This document shows, piece by piece, positions 1 through 9,067 of a stretch of DNA of 64,000 nt (its first letter is position 1; each line of letters begins with the position of its first letter). A program made the position numbers and the translations under genes. Source of the DNA: Actinoalloteichus fjordicus (lineage in GTDB: Bacteria; Actinomycetota; Actinomycetes; Mycobacteriales; Pseudonocardiaceae); assembly GCF_001941625.1 (NCBI RefSeq), contig NZ_CP016076.1, positions 6,804,001-6,868,000 on the forward strand. The letters are read 5' to 3'. The notes beneath the pieces are model-generated. The model searched no databases. It was given only the letters and a program-made list of their open reading frames with translations, and was not told where the DNA came from.

Positions 1-1
1 G

Positions 2-382
2 GCACATGCCGAACTCACCGAGGCGCTGCACGCGCCGAGCCTGTACGACGCGGCCCTGGAACTTCTGCACCGCCGAGGCTGCCCGCTGCCCGCCGAGGTG
101 CGCGAGCGCGACCGCACTCGCACCCATCCGGCTGATCCGGCCGTCGAACAGGCCTGGGCCCGGGTGTATCGGGGTGCGGACCATCGACTGGTGGAACTCG
201 GCGAGGTGCTGACCGACATCGCCGAGGGCTTCTGGCGGTGGCGGTCGGACCACCTGATGGCCACCCGCCGCGCGATGGGCACCAGGCCGGGCAGCGGCGG
301 CTCGGCGGGCGTCGCCTGGCTGGAGCGGCGAGCGGGCAGACTGGTGTTCCCCGAACTGTGGACGGTGCGAGCAGATGTCTGA
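2..382 (+). CDS. kynA: Tryptophan 2,3-dioxygenase, C-terminal part (5' end outside window)
   Basis: Truncated by the window edge; the reading frame is open from base 2. The C-terminal segment has the family pattern HRLVELGEVLTDI, then FWRWRSDHL, a Gly-rich GTRPGSGGSAG turn and the terminal FPELWTVR block, all typical of heme tryptophan 2,3-dioxygenase, which opens the indole ring of L-tryptophan to N-formylkynurenine. The stop overlaps the ATG of the kynureninase gene by 8 bases, so the two are translationally coupled and belong to one tryptophan-to-anthranilate pathway. Only the last 126 codons are visible, so the start and catalytic histidine cannot be checked. Confidence 0.9.
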   Translation, partial: AHAELTEALHAPSLYDAALELLHRRGCPLPAEVRERDRTRTHPADPAVEQAWARVYRGADHRLVELGEVLTDIAEGFWRWRSDHLMATRRAMGTRPGSGGSAGVAWLERRAGRLVFPELWTVRADV

Positions 383-1652
383 GCGCGGTGCAGCCGGTAC
401 GAACGACGGCGACCGGGACGGCTGGTCGGGATCGGCCGAGACAGCCGAACTGGCCGAACGTGCCCACTTACTGGACCGATCCGACCCGCTCGCGACGACC
501 AGGGAACGGTTCTCGCTGCCGCCCGGGCTGATCTACCTGGACGGCAACTCGCTCGGGGCGCTGCCCACGGCGGTCCCGGAACGCGTCGCGGAGACGATCC
601 GGCGGGACTGGGGACAGGGCCTCATCGCCTCGTGGTGGGACGCAGGCTGGTGGGAGGCGCCGCAACGGGTCGGCGAGCTGATCGCGCCGTTGCTGGGAGC
701 CGCACCCGGCCAGGTCGTCGTGGGCGACTCGACCAGCGTGAACGTGTTCCGCGCCGTGGTCGCGGGTTGGCGGCTGGCGCAGCAGGACGACCCAGGACGC
801 ACCGAGATCGTCGTCGACGACACCACCTTCCCAACCGACGGCTACCTCGCCGCATCCGCAGGCAGGCTTCTCGGTGCGCGGGTGCGACGAGCACACCCGA
901 CGGATGTGAACGCCTTCGACGAGCACACGGCGGTCGCGCTGATCAATCATGTCGACTACCGCACCGGTCGCCGCTGGGATCTGCCCGCCGTCACCTCGCG
1001 GGCGCAGCGGGCGGGGGCACGCATCGTGTGGGACCTGTCGCACAGCGCGGGAGCCATGCCCGTCGACCTGGACCGCCACGGCGTCGATCTCGCCGTGGGA
1101 TGCGGCTACAAGTTCCTCAACGGCGGTCCGGGGGCACCGTCCTACCTCTACGTGCGATCCGAGCTGCAGGATCGGCTCGATCAGCCGCTGCCCGGCTGGT
1201 CCTCGCATGCGGAGCCCTTCGCGATGGAGGCGGACCATCGGCCTGCCCCTGGAATCGTCCGAGCGCGGGGCGGCACTCCGGAGATCCTGTCGCTGCTGGC
1301 GCTGGAGGCCGCCCTGGAGGTCTGGCAGGGCGTCGAGATCGAACAGGTGCGGGCCAAGAGCCTGGCACTGACGGGGTTCTTCATGGAGTGCGTGGACGCG
1401 TTGACGGAACCGGGACGGTTCCGGGTGCTGACGCCCCGAGGCGACGATCGAGGCAGCCAGGTCTCGTTGAGCGCCCCCGACGCCGCCGCGTTGCTGCCCC
1501 GCCTCGCCGACGCACTGGTCGTCGGCGACCACCGCCCGCCGGACGTGCTGCGCTTCGGCTTCGCACCGCTGTACGTCGGATTCACCGACGCACTGCGGGC
1601 CGCGAGGACACTGGCCCGAGTGGCGGGGCGCCGGGACGTGACCGCAGGCTGA
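375..1652 (+). CDS. kynU: Kynureninase
   Basis: A 425-residue PLP enzyme that cleaves kynurenine or 3-hydroxykynurenine to anthranilate or 3-hydroxyanthranilate plus alanine. The N-terminal YLDGNSLGALP motif, the PLP-lysine motif GCGYKFLNGGPGAP (Lys246) and a C-terminal RFGFAPLYVGF block are visible, and the length is normal for the family. It starts inside the end of the tryptophan dioxygenase gene, so the pair forms a kynurenine-pathway operon. No formamidase gene is visible in the window; it may lie upstream or be supplied elsewhere. Confidence 0.95.
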   Translation: MSERGAAGTNDGDRDGWSGSAETAELAERAHLLDRSDPLATTRERFSLPPGLIYLDGNSLGALPTAVPERVAETIRRDWGQGLIASWWDAGWWEAPQRVGELIAPLLGAAPGQVVVGDSTSVNVFRAVVAGWRLAQQDDPGRTEIVVDDTTFPTDGYLAASAGRLLGARVRRAHPTDVNAFDEHTAVALINHVDYRTGRRWDLPAVTSRAQRAGARIVWDLSHSAGAMPVDLDRHGVDLAVGCGYKFLNGGPGAPSYLYVRSELQDRLDQPLPGWSSHAEPFAMEADHRPAPGIVRARGGTPEILSLLALEAALEVWQGVEIEQVRAKSLALTGFFMECVDALTEPGRFRVLTPRGDDRGSQVSLSAPDAAALLPRLADALVVGDHRPPDVLRFGFAPLYVGFTDALRAARTLARVAGRRDVTAG

Positions 1653-1815
1653 TCAGCCGGAGAACGGCGGCTCGACATCGGGGGCCTGTGGCGACACCGG
1701 CAGGCGGCGGGCCTGCTCGATCAGCGCGACCGACCGGGCGGCCGACGCACCGACGTCAAGGCAGGCGACCGAGTTCAGCGTGCGCCGACGGCGGCCGACC
1801 GTGCCACGGCCGAGT

Positions 1816-3018
1816 TCAGCCCGCCCGACGCGGAGTCGACTGGTTCCTCGGCTGCTGACGACGCGCGCTCCGCTTGCGTTGCTGGCGAGACCCCGTGGGA
1901 CGGTCGGCGGTGCGCCCCGGTGTCGCTGCGGCCGGTGCCGCACGCTCGGTGTCCTTCGCCGAGTCGTCCGCCCGCGATCCGGCGCCGCGCCCGTCGGTCG
2001 CGGCGGCAGCGTCGACGACGTCTGCGGCGTCGGCATCGGCATCGGCTGCCGAGGCGATGCCGCCCGACTCGGCGCCTGCGGGGCCTGCCTCGGAATCACC
2101 CTCGCCGCGTTCTTCGGACCGGTCCGCGCGAGCCGGCGGCGGTTCTGCGGCCGCCTCGATACTGCGCATCGCCGCGTGCAATGCCGACTGGGCATCCCCG
2201 ATACGGGTGAGCGCCCATTGTTGCTGATCGTGCAATTCACCACTGCGGGCTTCCAGATCGCGAATCCGGGCCGCCGAATATTCGTCGATCTCGCGCACTC
2301 GCTGCTCGCATTCGCGATTCACGCCTGCTTCGCGTTCGGCCAGACTGCGCGACGCCTCGGCGCGCCGCGCCGACATCGCCAACTCGAAATCCTTTTCCAC
2401 CTGTTTGCGGCGTGCCTTGCCTGCCGCATCAATTCGCGTCACGCGTTCTGTCGCCTCGCGAACCAGTCGATCGGCTTCTTTCCTGCCCTCGTCGAGTCGC
2501 CGGGCGGTCTCCGTCTCCCTGGCGGCATAACGCTGCTCGTACTCGGCCGTCAATGCGGCGTCACGTGCCTCGAAGTCAGCGACGAGCTGTCGTCGAAGCT
2601 GCTCCTGCTCGGCGATCAGGCCCTCGTAGCGGGCCTTCTGCTCCGCGATCTCGGCATCGACCGAGGCTCGGACATTCCTGGCATACTCCGCAGCCTGGGC
2701 CTTGAGCGACTCAGCCTCGTCCTCGGCCAGCGCGAGCATGTGCTGGAGCCGCTCGCTGAGCCCGGTGGTGGTCACCGGCGCATGGGAGAGACGACCGAGC
2801 TGCGACCGGGTTCGTTCCAGCTCGCTCCGGGTCGCTTCCAGCACATTCTGCACCTCGGCGCATTGCGATAACGCAGCATCCCGGTCCGCGGCCACGGTGA
2901 GCAGGTCATTCTCCATCCCGCGGAGATATTCAGTGACCTGACCTCGGCTGTACCCGCGGTAGACGACGTCGAAAGACAAGCGGAGCGGGATCAGCTCGTT
3001 ATCTTCATCACGCGCCAT
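1816..3018 (-). CDS. DivIVA-like coiled-coil protein
   Basis: 400 residues. The N-terminus (about 10-45: IPLRLSFDVVYRGYSRGQV) resembles the DivIVA membrane-targeting domain, where a Gly-Tyr pair precedes a helix. Residues about 40-300 are almost continuous heptad-rich coiled coil with Glu, Arg, Ala and Gln. The tail is Ala/Asp-rich and then strongly basic (RKRSARRQQPRNQ). Proteins of this shape organise polar growth or cytoskeletal scaffolds in actinobacteria (family knowledge), but the exact partner here is unknown. Transcribed convergently to kynU; no operon partner. Confidence 0.65.
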   Translation of the reverse strand: MARDEDNELIPLRLSFDVVYRGYSRGQVTEYLRGMENDLLTVAADRDAALSQCAEVQNVLEATRSELERTRSQLGRLSHAPVTTTGLSERLQHMLALAEDEAESLKAQAAEYARNVRASVDAEIAEQKARYEGLIAEQEQLRRQLVADFEARDAALTAEYEQRYAARETETARRLDEGRKEADRLVREATERVTRIDAAGKARRKQVEKDFELAMSARRAEASRSLAEREAGVNRECEQRVREIDEYSAARIRDLEARSGELHDQQQWALTRIGDAQSALHAAMRSIEAAAEPPPARADRSEERGEGDSEAGPAGAESGGIASAADADADAADVVDAAAATDGRGAGSRADDSAKDTERAAPAAATPGRTADRPTGSRQQRKRSARRQQPRNQSTPRRAG

Positions 3019-3347
3019 TGGGTAATACTAACACCGCGCGCATTCGCACAGTGACGACCTAGTGCAAACCGGCGAATACCATCCGTGACTGCCGTCGTTC
3101 GACGGAACAGCCGTCGCAGTCGAGGCTCGGCCGCCGGGTGCGCGGCTCGACCAGCACCGGGAACAGCCGTCGACCTCGGGCCGTTGATCGGCGGCGACAG
3201 GACGCGACCGAGATCAAGACACTCGGCCGATCGGGTGACAGTGAGCAGGAACACACGGCGTCACCGCCGGGGTGCTCACCAAGTGGACCACGCATTCCGG
3301 GCGGGACCGCCGGGCGCTGCTCGGGGGCGGAGACGGCGGGGCGTCCG
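3019..3347. other. Intergenic region without recognised gene
   Basis: About 330 bases between the start of the DivIVA-like gene and the end of the VOC gene. The open frames crossing it have no recognisable domain and unusual composition for the genome. It should contain the promoter of the DivIVA-like gene (AT-richer stretch near 3010-3075); nothing else stands out. Confidence 0.4.
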
Positions 3348-3734
3348 TCAGTTCTGGTCCGCCGCCGTCGGGTCGCCGAGGAGCAGGACGTACCCGTCCG
3401 GGTCCGCTAGGCGGAACTCGCCTGCGGGCATGTGCTCCGGGTAGGTGATCGGAGCTGGATCGAGCCCGGCGTCGACGAGCCGGCGATGCAATTCGGCCGC
3501 CCCGGTGACGTACAGGTAGAAGAGCACGCCCTGTCGCCGGTGATCGACGCGCTCGTCGGCCTGCGCGAGCATGAGCCGTGCGGCACCGGTCCCGAGCAGC
3601 GCCCAGACGGTGCGGCCTGCCCGCTCGACCGACTCCGCCAGTGGGAGTCCCACAGTCTGATAGAAGTCGATCGAGCATCCGAGATCACGGACATGGGCGT
3701 AGCTGATGAATGCGGTCACGTCGGGCCCGGCCAT
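3348..3734 (-). CDS. VOC-family (glyoxalase/bleomycin-resistance-like) protein
   Basis: 128 residues with the vicinal-oxygen-chelate layout: two beta-alpha-beta-beta-beta halves, starting at FISYAHVRDLGCSIDFYQ and ending at GEFRLADPDGYVLLLGD, the usual C-terminal metal-side motif. The family includes glyoxalases, dioxygenases and drug-binding resistance proteins, so the substrate cannot be deduced. Single-gene unit. Confidence 0.8.
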   Translation of the reverse strand: MAGPDVTAFISYAHVRDLGCSIDFYQTVGLPLAESVERAGRTVWALLGTGAARLMLAQADERVDHRRQGVLFYLYVTGAAELHRRLVDAGLDPAPITYPEHMPAGEFRLADPDGYVLLLGDPTAADQN

Positions 3735-3889
3735 GCGGCGAGGCTAGGCCGAGTCCCCGACGTTCGCGGGGGCCGCCGCCCGACGCCGGTCCAGCCCGTG
3801 AATCGCGTCGGCGCCGACCGCCTCGACCGCCGCTCGACGGTCTTGATCCGCACCGCTTCGCCGTGCCCGGTCGCCGGAGCGGCCCCGCT

Positions 3890-5086
3890 TCAGCCCAGCG
3901 TGATCGGCACGCTGAAGACCATCCGACTGCCCGGATACTCCGACTGGGTCCAGGCACGGCCCGCCGCCGCCTGGTAGGACAGATCCTCCGGTCCGATCGG
4001 CAGGCTCGACGAGGTCGCGGTGCCGCCCACCCTGGACCGGTAGAGGATTCCCCTGGTGGAACTGCCCCGGCTTCGATCCACCAGGTAGTCGCCGCCGTAG
4101 GACGCGACGCCCTGCAGATTGGTGTGCGGGCTCTGGTAGGCGGCGGTCGGTGCGACGACACCGGTCGAATCGGTGGCCAGGCCGTTACCCGCGACGGGCC
4201 AGCGAACGAGCCGGGCGCCGCCGATGCCGTCGTAGTACTCGCCGGTCACGATCGTCACCGGCGAGGTGCTGCGGTCGACGGCACCGTAGGAGAAGCACAG
4301 CGGAGCGGTCACCGAAGACACCGGCCTGCTGCACGAGCCGGTCTGGGTATAGCTGCCGACCTGGGGCAGCACGTAGCGATAGTCGTGCGCGTAGTACTGC
4401 CCGTCGACCAGGCCGATCCTCGACTTCGTCGTGTCGCCCGCCGTGCGCCAGAGCGTGCGCAGGTCGAACACCCGGATGCCTCGGTTGGTGTCCATCACAT
4501 AGAGGTAGTCGCCTGCCCACGCCACGCCGCCTGCGTGGATGTTCACCGCGCGGAAGTTCGTGGTGCTCGTCGGCTCGACCAGCAGCACGTGCCGGTAGCG
4601 GACGTCGCTCGGGTCGTCGTAGTCGACGAAGGAGATCCGCACTCCGCGATCACCGGTGGCGTCGTACCAGCTCGCGAGCATGACGCGCCTGCCTGCGTAG
4701 GTACCGCCCGCCGAGGCGTCCCAGGAGCCGGTCAGTCCCTGCGGGTACCAGTCGGGGGTGTTGTCGTCACCTGTCGCCCAGCAGAAGCCGGTCGCGCCGG
4801 ACACCCCGGTGCTGTGGCACAGCGATCGACCCGCTCGATTCGCGTCGGCGAGCACGTCGGCGACGTCCGCACCCGCCAGCCTGCCGTTCAGCGAGGCGAT
4901 GCGCGGCGCATACGTCTCGAAGCTGCCGTTCTCGGCCAGCGAATAGGGCTCGGCGCTGATCTCGGTCAGTCGGGTCGGCACCTGCGCTGCGGCCGCCTGC
5001 GCCGGTGCGACCAGTGCCCCGCCGAGCAGAACCCCGGCCAGCGACAGCGAGCCGATCAGCCTCGTGATTCTTCTACGCATCCCCAT
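3890..5086 (-). CDS. Secreted protein of unknown function
   Basis: About 398 residues. The chosen ATG (5086) has a GGAGGA Shine-Dalgarno 7 bases upstream and begins MGMRRRITRLIG, a basic n-region followed by a hydrophobic core (SLAGVLLGGALVA) and an APAQAAAA cleavage region, so it is probably Sec-exported. The mature part repeats short blocks such as GGVAWAGDYLYVMDTNRGIRV and LQGVASYGGDYLVDRS, suggestive of beta-propeller blades (inference). There are several Cys in the central part (CHSTG, FCWATG, SCSRP). I do not recognise a catalytic motif. Confidence 0.7.
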   Translation of the reverse strand: MGMRRRITRLIGSLSLAGVLLGGALVAPAQAAAAQVPTRLTEISAEPYSLAENGSFETYAPRIASLNGRLAGADVADVLADANRAGRSLCHSTGVSGATGFCWATGDDNTPDWYPQGLTGSWDASAGGTYAGRRVMLASWYDATGDRGVRISFVDYDDPSDVRYRHVLLVEPTSTTNFRAVNIHAGGVAWAGDYLYVMDTNRGIRVFDLRTLWRTAGDTTKSRIGLVDGQYYAHDYRYVLPQVGSYTQTGSCSRPVSSVTAPLCFSYGAVDRSTSPVTIVTGEYYDGIGGARLVRWPVAGNGLATDSTGVVAPTAAYQSPHTNLQGVASYGGDYLVDRSRGSSTRGILYRSRVGGTATSSSLPIGPEDLSYQAAAGRAWTQSEYPGSRMVFSVPITLG

Positions 5087-5189
5087 GGCACGTCCTCCAG
5101 CACAGCTGGTCAATGACGACGACATCGGGAGTCAAGCGCAACCGATCGACATCGGATAGGGCCGTTTGACGTAGTACGAAGATTGTTGG

Positions 5190-6131
5190 TTACCGATTGG
5201 CGGCCGGCTGACCCGCACTCGGCCGCGTGGACTCCGTGCGAATCCAGTCCAGCACCGAGGAATGCCGAGGCCGCCATCCCAGGACGGTTCGCGCGAGATC
5301 GGAGCGGACCCGGCTGTTCGAGGCGAGGGCGTGTCGCGCCACCTCCTCGCCCCATTCGGCTGCGGCACTGTCCTCGTCCCAGCTCTCGGGCTCGCCGAGA
5401 CCGAGCGACTCGGCGATGGCGGCGGTCAGCGCGGCGAAGGAGACCTCACCGTTCTCCACATAGAAGAAGGAGCCCGCGGGCGCCGAGCCCAGGGCGGCGA
5501 GGTAGAGGGCGACGAGGTCGTCGATGTGCACCGTCGACCAGACGTTGGCGCCCGCACCGACATGCCGGGCGATGCCGCTCTCCCGCGCCTGCCTGATCAG
5601 CTCGGGCACCTGGAGGCTGTCCGGACGGAGGCCGCGACCGGTGCCGTAGATCAGCGAGTTGCACAGCACCACGGAGCGCACCCCCCGCTCCGCCGCCGAC
5701 ACCACCGCACGATCGAGCTCGACCCGCGCGACCTTGTCCGGCACCGGCTGATACTCCGTGGCCTCGGTGAACACCCGGTCGGATGCCTCGCCGCCCGCCT
5801 GATCGCTGACCACGCTCGTGCCACTGGTGTGCAGCAGCGGCCGATCCGAACCCGCCAGCCCCTCGACGAGCGCGTCCACCGCCTGCCGGTGGTCACTGCT
5901 CGCAGCGTTCACCACGGCATCGGCCCGAGCCGCCTGGGCGCGGAGGAGGTCGAGATCGTCCAGCTTGCCGTGCACGGGCACGACGCCCAGCGCACGGAGA
6001 GCCTCGTCCTTGGCCGGGTCACGTGTCAGGCCGGTCACCTGATGACCGGCGGCGAGCAGACCTACCGCGATCGAGCCGCCGATGTAGCCGGTCACCCCGG
6101 TCACGAACACGTCAGCCACGAAGACCCCCAT
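5190..6131 (-). CDS. NAD(P)-binding NmrA/SDR-type epimerase or reductase
   Basis: 313 residues of Rossmann type. The N-terminal GVTGYIGGSIAVGLL is the extended-SDR GxxGxxG motif. The typical catalytic YxxxK is not evident, which points to an atypical (NmrA-like or aldehyde-reductase-like) member. The ATG at 6131 abuts a TTAGTTGC repeat; a GTG at 6119, preceded by GGGGG, is an alternative start. Divergent from a MarR regulator with less than 90 bases between, a layout that usually means regulation by that MarR protein. Confidence 0.8.
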   Translation of the reverse strand: MGVFVADVFVTGVTGYIGGSIAVGLLAAGHQVTGLTRDPAKDEALRALGVVPVHGKLDDLDLLRAQAARADAVVNAASSDHRQAVDALVEGLAGSDRPLLHTSGTSVVSDQAGGEASDRVFTEATEYQPVPDKVARVELDRAVVSAAERGVRSVVLCNSLIYGTGRGLRPDSLQVPELIRQARESGIARHVGAGANVWSTVHIDDLVALYLAALGSAPAGSFFYVENGEVSFAALTAAIAESLGLGEPESWDEDSAAAEWGEEVARHALASNSRVRSDLARTVLGWRPRHSSVLDWIRTESTRPSAGQPAANR

Positions 6132-6161
6132 TTAGTTGCACAAGCCGTTAGTTGCGTACGC
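6132..6161. promoter_or_regulatory. Candidate MarR operator: direct repeat TTAGTTGC
   Basis: TTAGTTGC occurs at 6132-6139 and again at 6148-6155, 16 bases apart and on the same strand, in the short divergent spacer between the reductase gene and the MarR gene. An ACAAG/CTTGT pair also flanks the second copy (6140-6144 and 6161-6165). Position and symmetry suit autoregulation by the MarR protein; this is inference only. Confidence 0.4.
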
Positions 6162-6213
6162 CTTGTATTCCTACACCTGGGTATCGTGCATCGCAAGTGA
6201 TGGAGGAGGACTC

Positions 6214-6720
6214 GTGTCGAGTCACGATGACGACGTCGAGGGGCGCGGACAGGGCTGGCGGACCCTGGCCGCCCTGCACGCCCGCCTGGAGGACCGGCTG
6301 GAACGCTCCCTCCAGGCAGAACACCAGCTCAGCGTCACCGAGTACACCGTGCTAGACGTCCTCAACCGCCAGGACGAACATCACCTGCGAATGAACCAGC
6401 TCGCCGACACCGTGGTGCTGAGCCAGAGCGCGACCACCCGCCTGGTGAGCAGGCTGGAGGACCAGGGCCTGCTGTCTCGATACATCTGCGCCACCGACCG
6501 ACGCGGCATCTACACCGAGGTCACCGAAGCAGGCCGCGCACGGTTGGCCAGGGCCAGGACCGTGCACGACCGGACGCTGGCGGCGGCGTTGACCGAGGCC
6601 GAGCAACGGCCGGAGCTGGCCGTGCTGGTCGCCGCATTGCGCGAGACCCTCTGGGCCCCCAGCCGCGGGCCCGCGTCGGCCGATCGGCAGGCGCCCTCGG
6701 GCGGCAACGCCGAGGTGTGA
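6214..6720 (+). CDS. MarR-family transcriptional regulator
   Basis: 168 residues from the GTG at 6214, chosen because GGAGGA lies just upstream; an upstream ATG in the same frame lacks such a site. The winged-helix core is clear: TVLDVLNRQDEHHLRMNQLA, then SQSATTRLVSRLEDQGLLSR (recognition helix) and DRRGIYTEVTEAGRARL (wing). Probably represses the divergent reductase gene and itself, releasing on ligand or oxidant binding (family knowledge). Confidence 0.9.
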   Translation: MSSHDDDVEGRGQGWRTLAALHARLEDRLERSLQAEHQLSVTEYTVLDVLNRQDEHHLRMNQLADTVVLSQSATTRLVSRLEDQGLLSRYICATDRRGIYTEVTEAGRARLARARTVHDRTLAAALTEAEQRPELAVLVAALRETLWAPSRGPASADRQAPSGGNAEV

Positions 6721-6727
6721 CCTCGCG

Positions 6728-7672
6728 TCAGTGCGCCTCGCTCAGGCGGACGCCCTGCTCGCCGACGAAGCCGACGATCAGCTCGGCGACCAGCTCAGGA
6801 CGCTCCATGACCAGCCCGTGACTGGCGTCGGCCTCCACCACCCGCAGCGCCGGATTCGCGGCGAGCAGCGGCGCGACGTCTCGGCGCAGGCCCGCCCGAT
6901 GGGCTGCGGCCAGCCCGTCGAAGTCCGGCGGCAGCCCCGGCAGGTTACGGGTGGCGAGCACGAGCAGGAAAGGACTCACGACCTCGGCGAAGACGGGCAG
7001 CGAGTCCAGCATCTGGGGCGAGGTCCGGAGACCGGCAGCCAACTCGGCGCTGGGACGGGTCACGAATCCGTCGCCGTCGGCGGCAAGTGAACGTCGGAAC
7101 TGCGCGACGATCAATTCCGGGGGCAGGCCCGTCGCCGCCGCGTGGTCGGCCTGCTGCTGGGCGAGTGCGTCGGCCTGCTCGACCGTGAGGTGGCTGCCCA
7201 TGCCCGCAAGCTGAGCATCGAAGATCGCGGTGAGCGCGGCCAGTGCGGTGCGCAGTTCGTCCGGTGCGATGTCGGCATAGTGCTCCGGGTGGGTCGCCTG
7301 AGACCGATGTCCGTCCAGGCTGATCGCCACGCGGTCGGGATGCCGACGTGCCCACCGTCCCGCGAGCATCCCGCCGAGGGAGTGACCGACGACGGCAGGC
7401 TGGTCCAGCTCGAGCGTCGTGATCACCGCGTCGAGATCGTCGAGCGCGGCGTCCCAGTCCCACGGGGCATCGCCCGATGCCCCGTGTCCGCGCAGGTCGA
7501 CGGCGACGACGCGGTGGCGGGCGAGCAGTTGCGCAGCGACCAGCTCCCAGGCGAGCAGGTTGCCGCCCAACCCGTGGACCAACAGAAGCGGCGAACCGTC
7601 CCCGCCGTGGTCCCGAACGGCGATCGGCACTCCGGCCGCATCGACGGTCAGGTCTCGTGGCGTGTCAGGCAT
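6728..7672 (-). CDS. Alpha/beta hydrolase
   Basis: 314 residues of the alpha/beta hydrolase fold: LLLVHGLGGN oxyanion-hole region, VAVDLRGHGAS strand, nucleophile elbow GHSLGG, and catalytic His in ADASHGLVMERPE near the C-terminus. The substrate is unknown. It is 16 bases downstream of an HTH gene read in the same direction, so the two probably form an operon. Confidence 0.9.
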   Translation of the reverse strand: MPDTPRDLTVDAAGVPIAVRDHGGDGSPLLLVHGLGGNLLAWELVAAQLLARHRVVAVDLRGHGASGDAPWDWDAALDDLDAVITTLELDQPAVVGHSLGGMLAGRWARRHPDRVAISLDGHRSQATHPEHYADIAPDELRTALAALTAIFDAQLAGMGSHLTVEQADALAQQQADHAAATGLPPELIVAQFRRSLAADGDGFVTRPSAELAAGLRTSPQMLDSLPVFAEVVSPFLLVLATRNLPGLPPDFDGLAAAHRAGLRRDVAPLLAANPALRVVEADASHGLVMERPELVAELIVGFVGEQGVRLSEAH

Positions 7673-7688
7673 GGGAGTCTCCTTGTCC

Positions 7689-8171
7689 TCAGTCGGCAGA
7701 GGGGGCGTGCAGCCGGGTGAGCCGGTCGCGGATCGAATCGGCGACGACGCCGCCCGCCGAGTGCCCGGCCAGCTTTCCGCGCCGGACGAGATCGTGGACT
7801 CCCTGGCGAGTGATGCCGAGCATGGCTCCCGCCAAGGCGAACGACACGCTCTCCTCGGTCGGATGTCCCGCCCGCCGAGCGGTGATCCGCCCCAACGGCG
7901 TCTGCCACCAGTCCGCAGGCGGATCGAACACCGTGTCGCCCGGATACAGCGCGGCGATCAGCCGAGCCGACACCTCGCGAGCCAGTCGATCATCCGGCCC
8001 CAGCAGCTGGGCCGCCCACACCTCGGCGTCGATGCGCAGCCGATCTCGCAGCGCCGAGTGGGCGGGCTCGACCGGCAGCAGGATCTCCACCGAGTCGAGC
8101 ACCCGGCTCGCGACCAGTCGTCGGAGATCCTCGGCCAGCGCAACATGCTCGGCGGTCGAATACGCGGTCAT
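7689..8171 (-). CDS. Small protein with C-terminal HTH, unknown function
   Basis: 160 residues. Around residues 105-135 ESVSFALAGAMLGITRQGVHDL followed by VRRGKL looks like a helix-turn-helix of the type used by small regulators or antitoxins. The N-terminal 100 residues are helical without a recognised domain. A GGGGGC ribosome site precedes the ATG. It is first in an operon with the downstream hydrolase; a promoter is visible just upstream. Confidence 0.6.
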   Translation of the reverse strand: MTAYSTAEHVALAEDLRRLVASRVLDSVEILLPVEPAHSALRDRLRIDAEVWAAQLLGPDDRLAREVSARLIAALYPGDTVFDPPADWWQTPLGRITARRAGHPTEESVSFALAGAMLGITRQGVHDLVRRGKLAGHSAGGVVADSIRDRLTRLHAPSAD

Positions 8172-8194
8172 TCACGCCCCCTTACTTCACGATG

Positions 8195-8224
8195 AACGTA
8201 AAGCACTTGACACACTTCGTCAAG
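8195..8224 (-). promoter_or_regulatory. Promoter with overlapping palindrome upstream of the HTH gene
   Basis: Read on the minus strand, TTGACG (8223-8218), a 17-base spacer and TACGTT (8200-8195) fit a sigma-70-type promoter. A perfect inverted repeat CTTGAC-N7-GTCAAG (8206-8224) overlaps the -35 and spacer, the position expected for an operator, possibly for the HTH protein encoded directly downstream. Confidence 0.45.
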
Positions 8225-8306
8225 CAAAATGTGCGGCGGCATCGCATCGCGGCGCAGACGGATCGACGACCCCGGCCACGCGTTCGGCCTCGGCTGGACC
8301 GGACTT

Positions 8307-8864
8307 CTACAGCGCGACCAGTGGGAACACCGCGAGAGAACGCCAGGAGTCGGGCTCGTAGGCGCCCGCCATCAGCCGCACCTCGTCGACGTGTGCCGTG
8401 ATAGGCAGTTCGGTCGCGATCTCCTCGGCGACCCGCTGCAGCGTCGGCAGGTCCGCAAGCTGGGCGTCCCCCACGGTGAGATGCGGGACCGGGTCATGGA
8501 CCCCCGCATAGGGACGATGCAGGGGGAACCGTTCCCAGACCGCGTTCGTGAGCGCCCGAAACCGATGGTCGGGATCGGGACGCAGCCAGACGAGGTGCTC
8601 ACCGAACCAGGCGACCTCGGAGAACGTGCAGTCGAAGGCCGGAACCTCGCGAAGGACCTCGGCCACGGCCTCGACGACGGCGTCATCGATCTCCGCAGGC
8701 GGCAGGAACGGATAGAGCACGGTGACGTGGGCCGGAACGCCTCCGACGGCGGATCGGTCCATGATCCGTCGATGGCGGCCGACCACCGGCTCGGCCGAAG
8801 GAACCGGAACGATCAGCGCGCTCCTGGTCAGCACGGGCAGCGGCTCATCGGGGATTTCGGTCAT
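8307..8864 (-). CDS. 2'-5' RNA ligase family protein
   Basis: About 185 residues from ATG 8864; the longer open frame upstream has non-coding composition. It carries two HxTx motifs of the 2H phosphoesterase superfamily, HVTVLYPF and HLTVGD, spaced as usual for this family. Members act on 2',3'-cyclic or 2'-5' phosphodiester bonds in RNA or nucleotides; the in vivo substrate is not predictable. Confidence 0.85.
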   Translation of the reverse strand: MTEIPDEPLPVLTRSALIVPVPSAEPVVGRHRRIMDRSAVGGVPAHVTVLYPFLPPAEIDDAVVEAVAEVLREVPAFDCTFSEVAWFGEHLVWLRPDPDHRFRALTNAVWERFPLHRPYAGVHDPVPHLTVGDAQLADLPTLQRVAEEIATELPITAHVDEVRLMAGAYEPDSWRSLAVFPLVAL

Positions 8865-9067
8865 GCCGATGATGATCTCAAGCCCGGCCGGGCCGGGCAC
8901 ATCGCCCGCGTGCCGAATCGGGGCCGTCATCGGTCGTCGGCTTGGACGCCGACCGCATCGCGGGACTCGCACGTTCGGGGGAGGCGTCGACGCACCGGCC
9001 CGGCCGGACTCCGCTTCCTGACTGCCGTCGACCGACAAACCGGACAACCACAGATCCACTCGAACGG

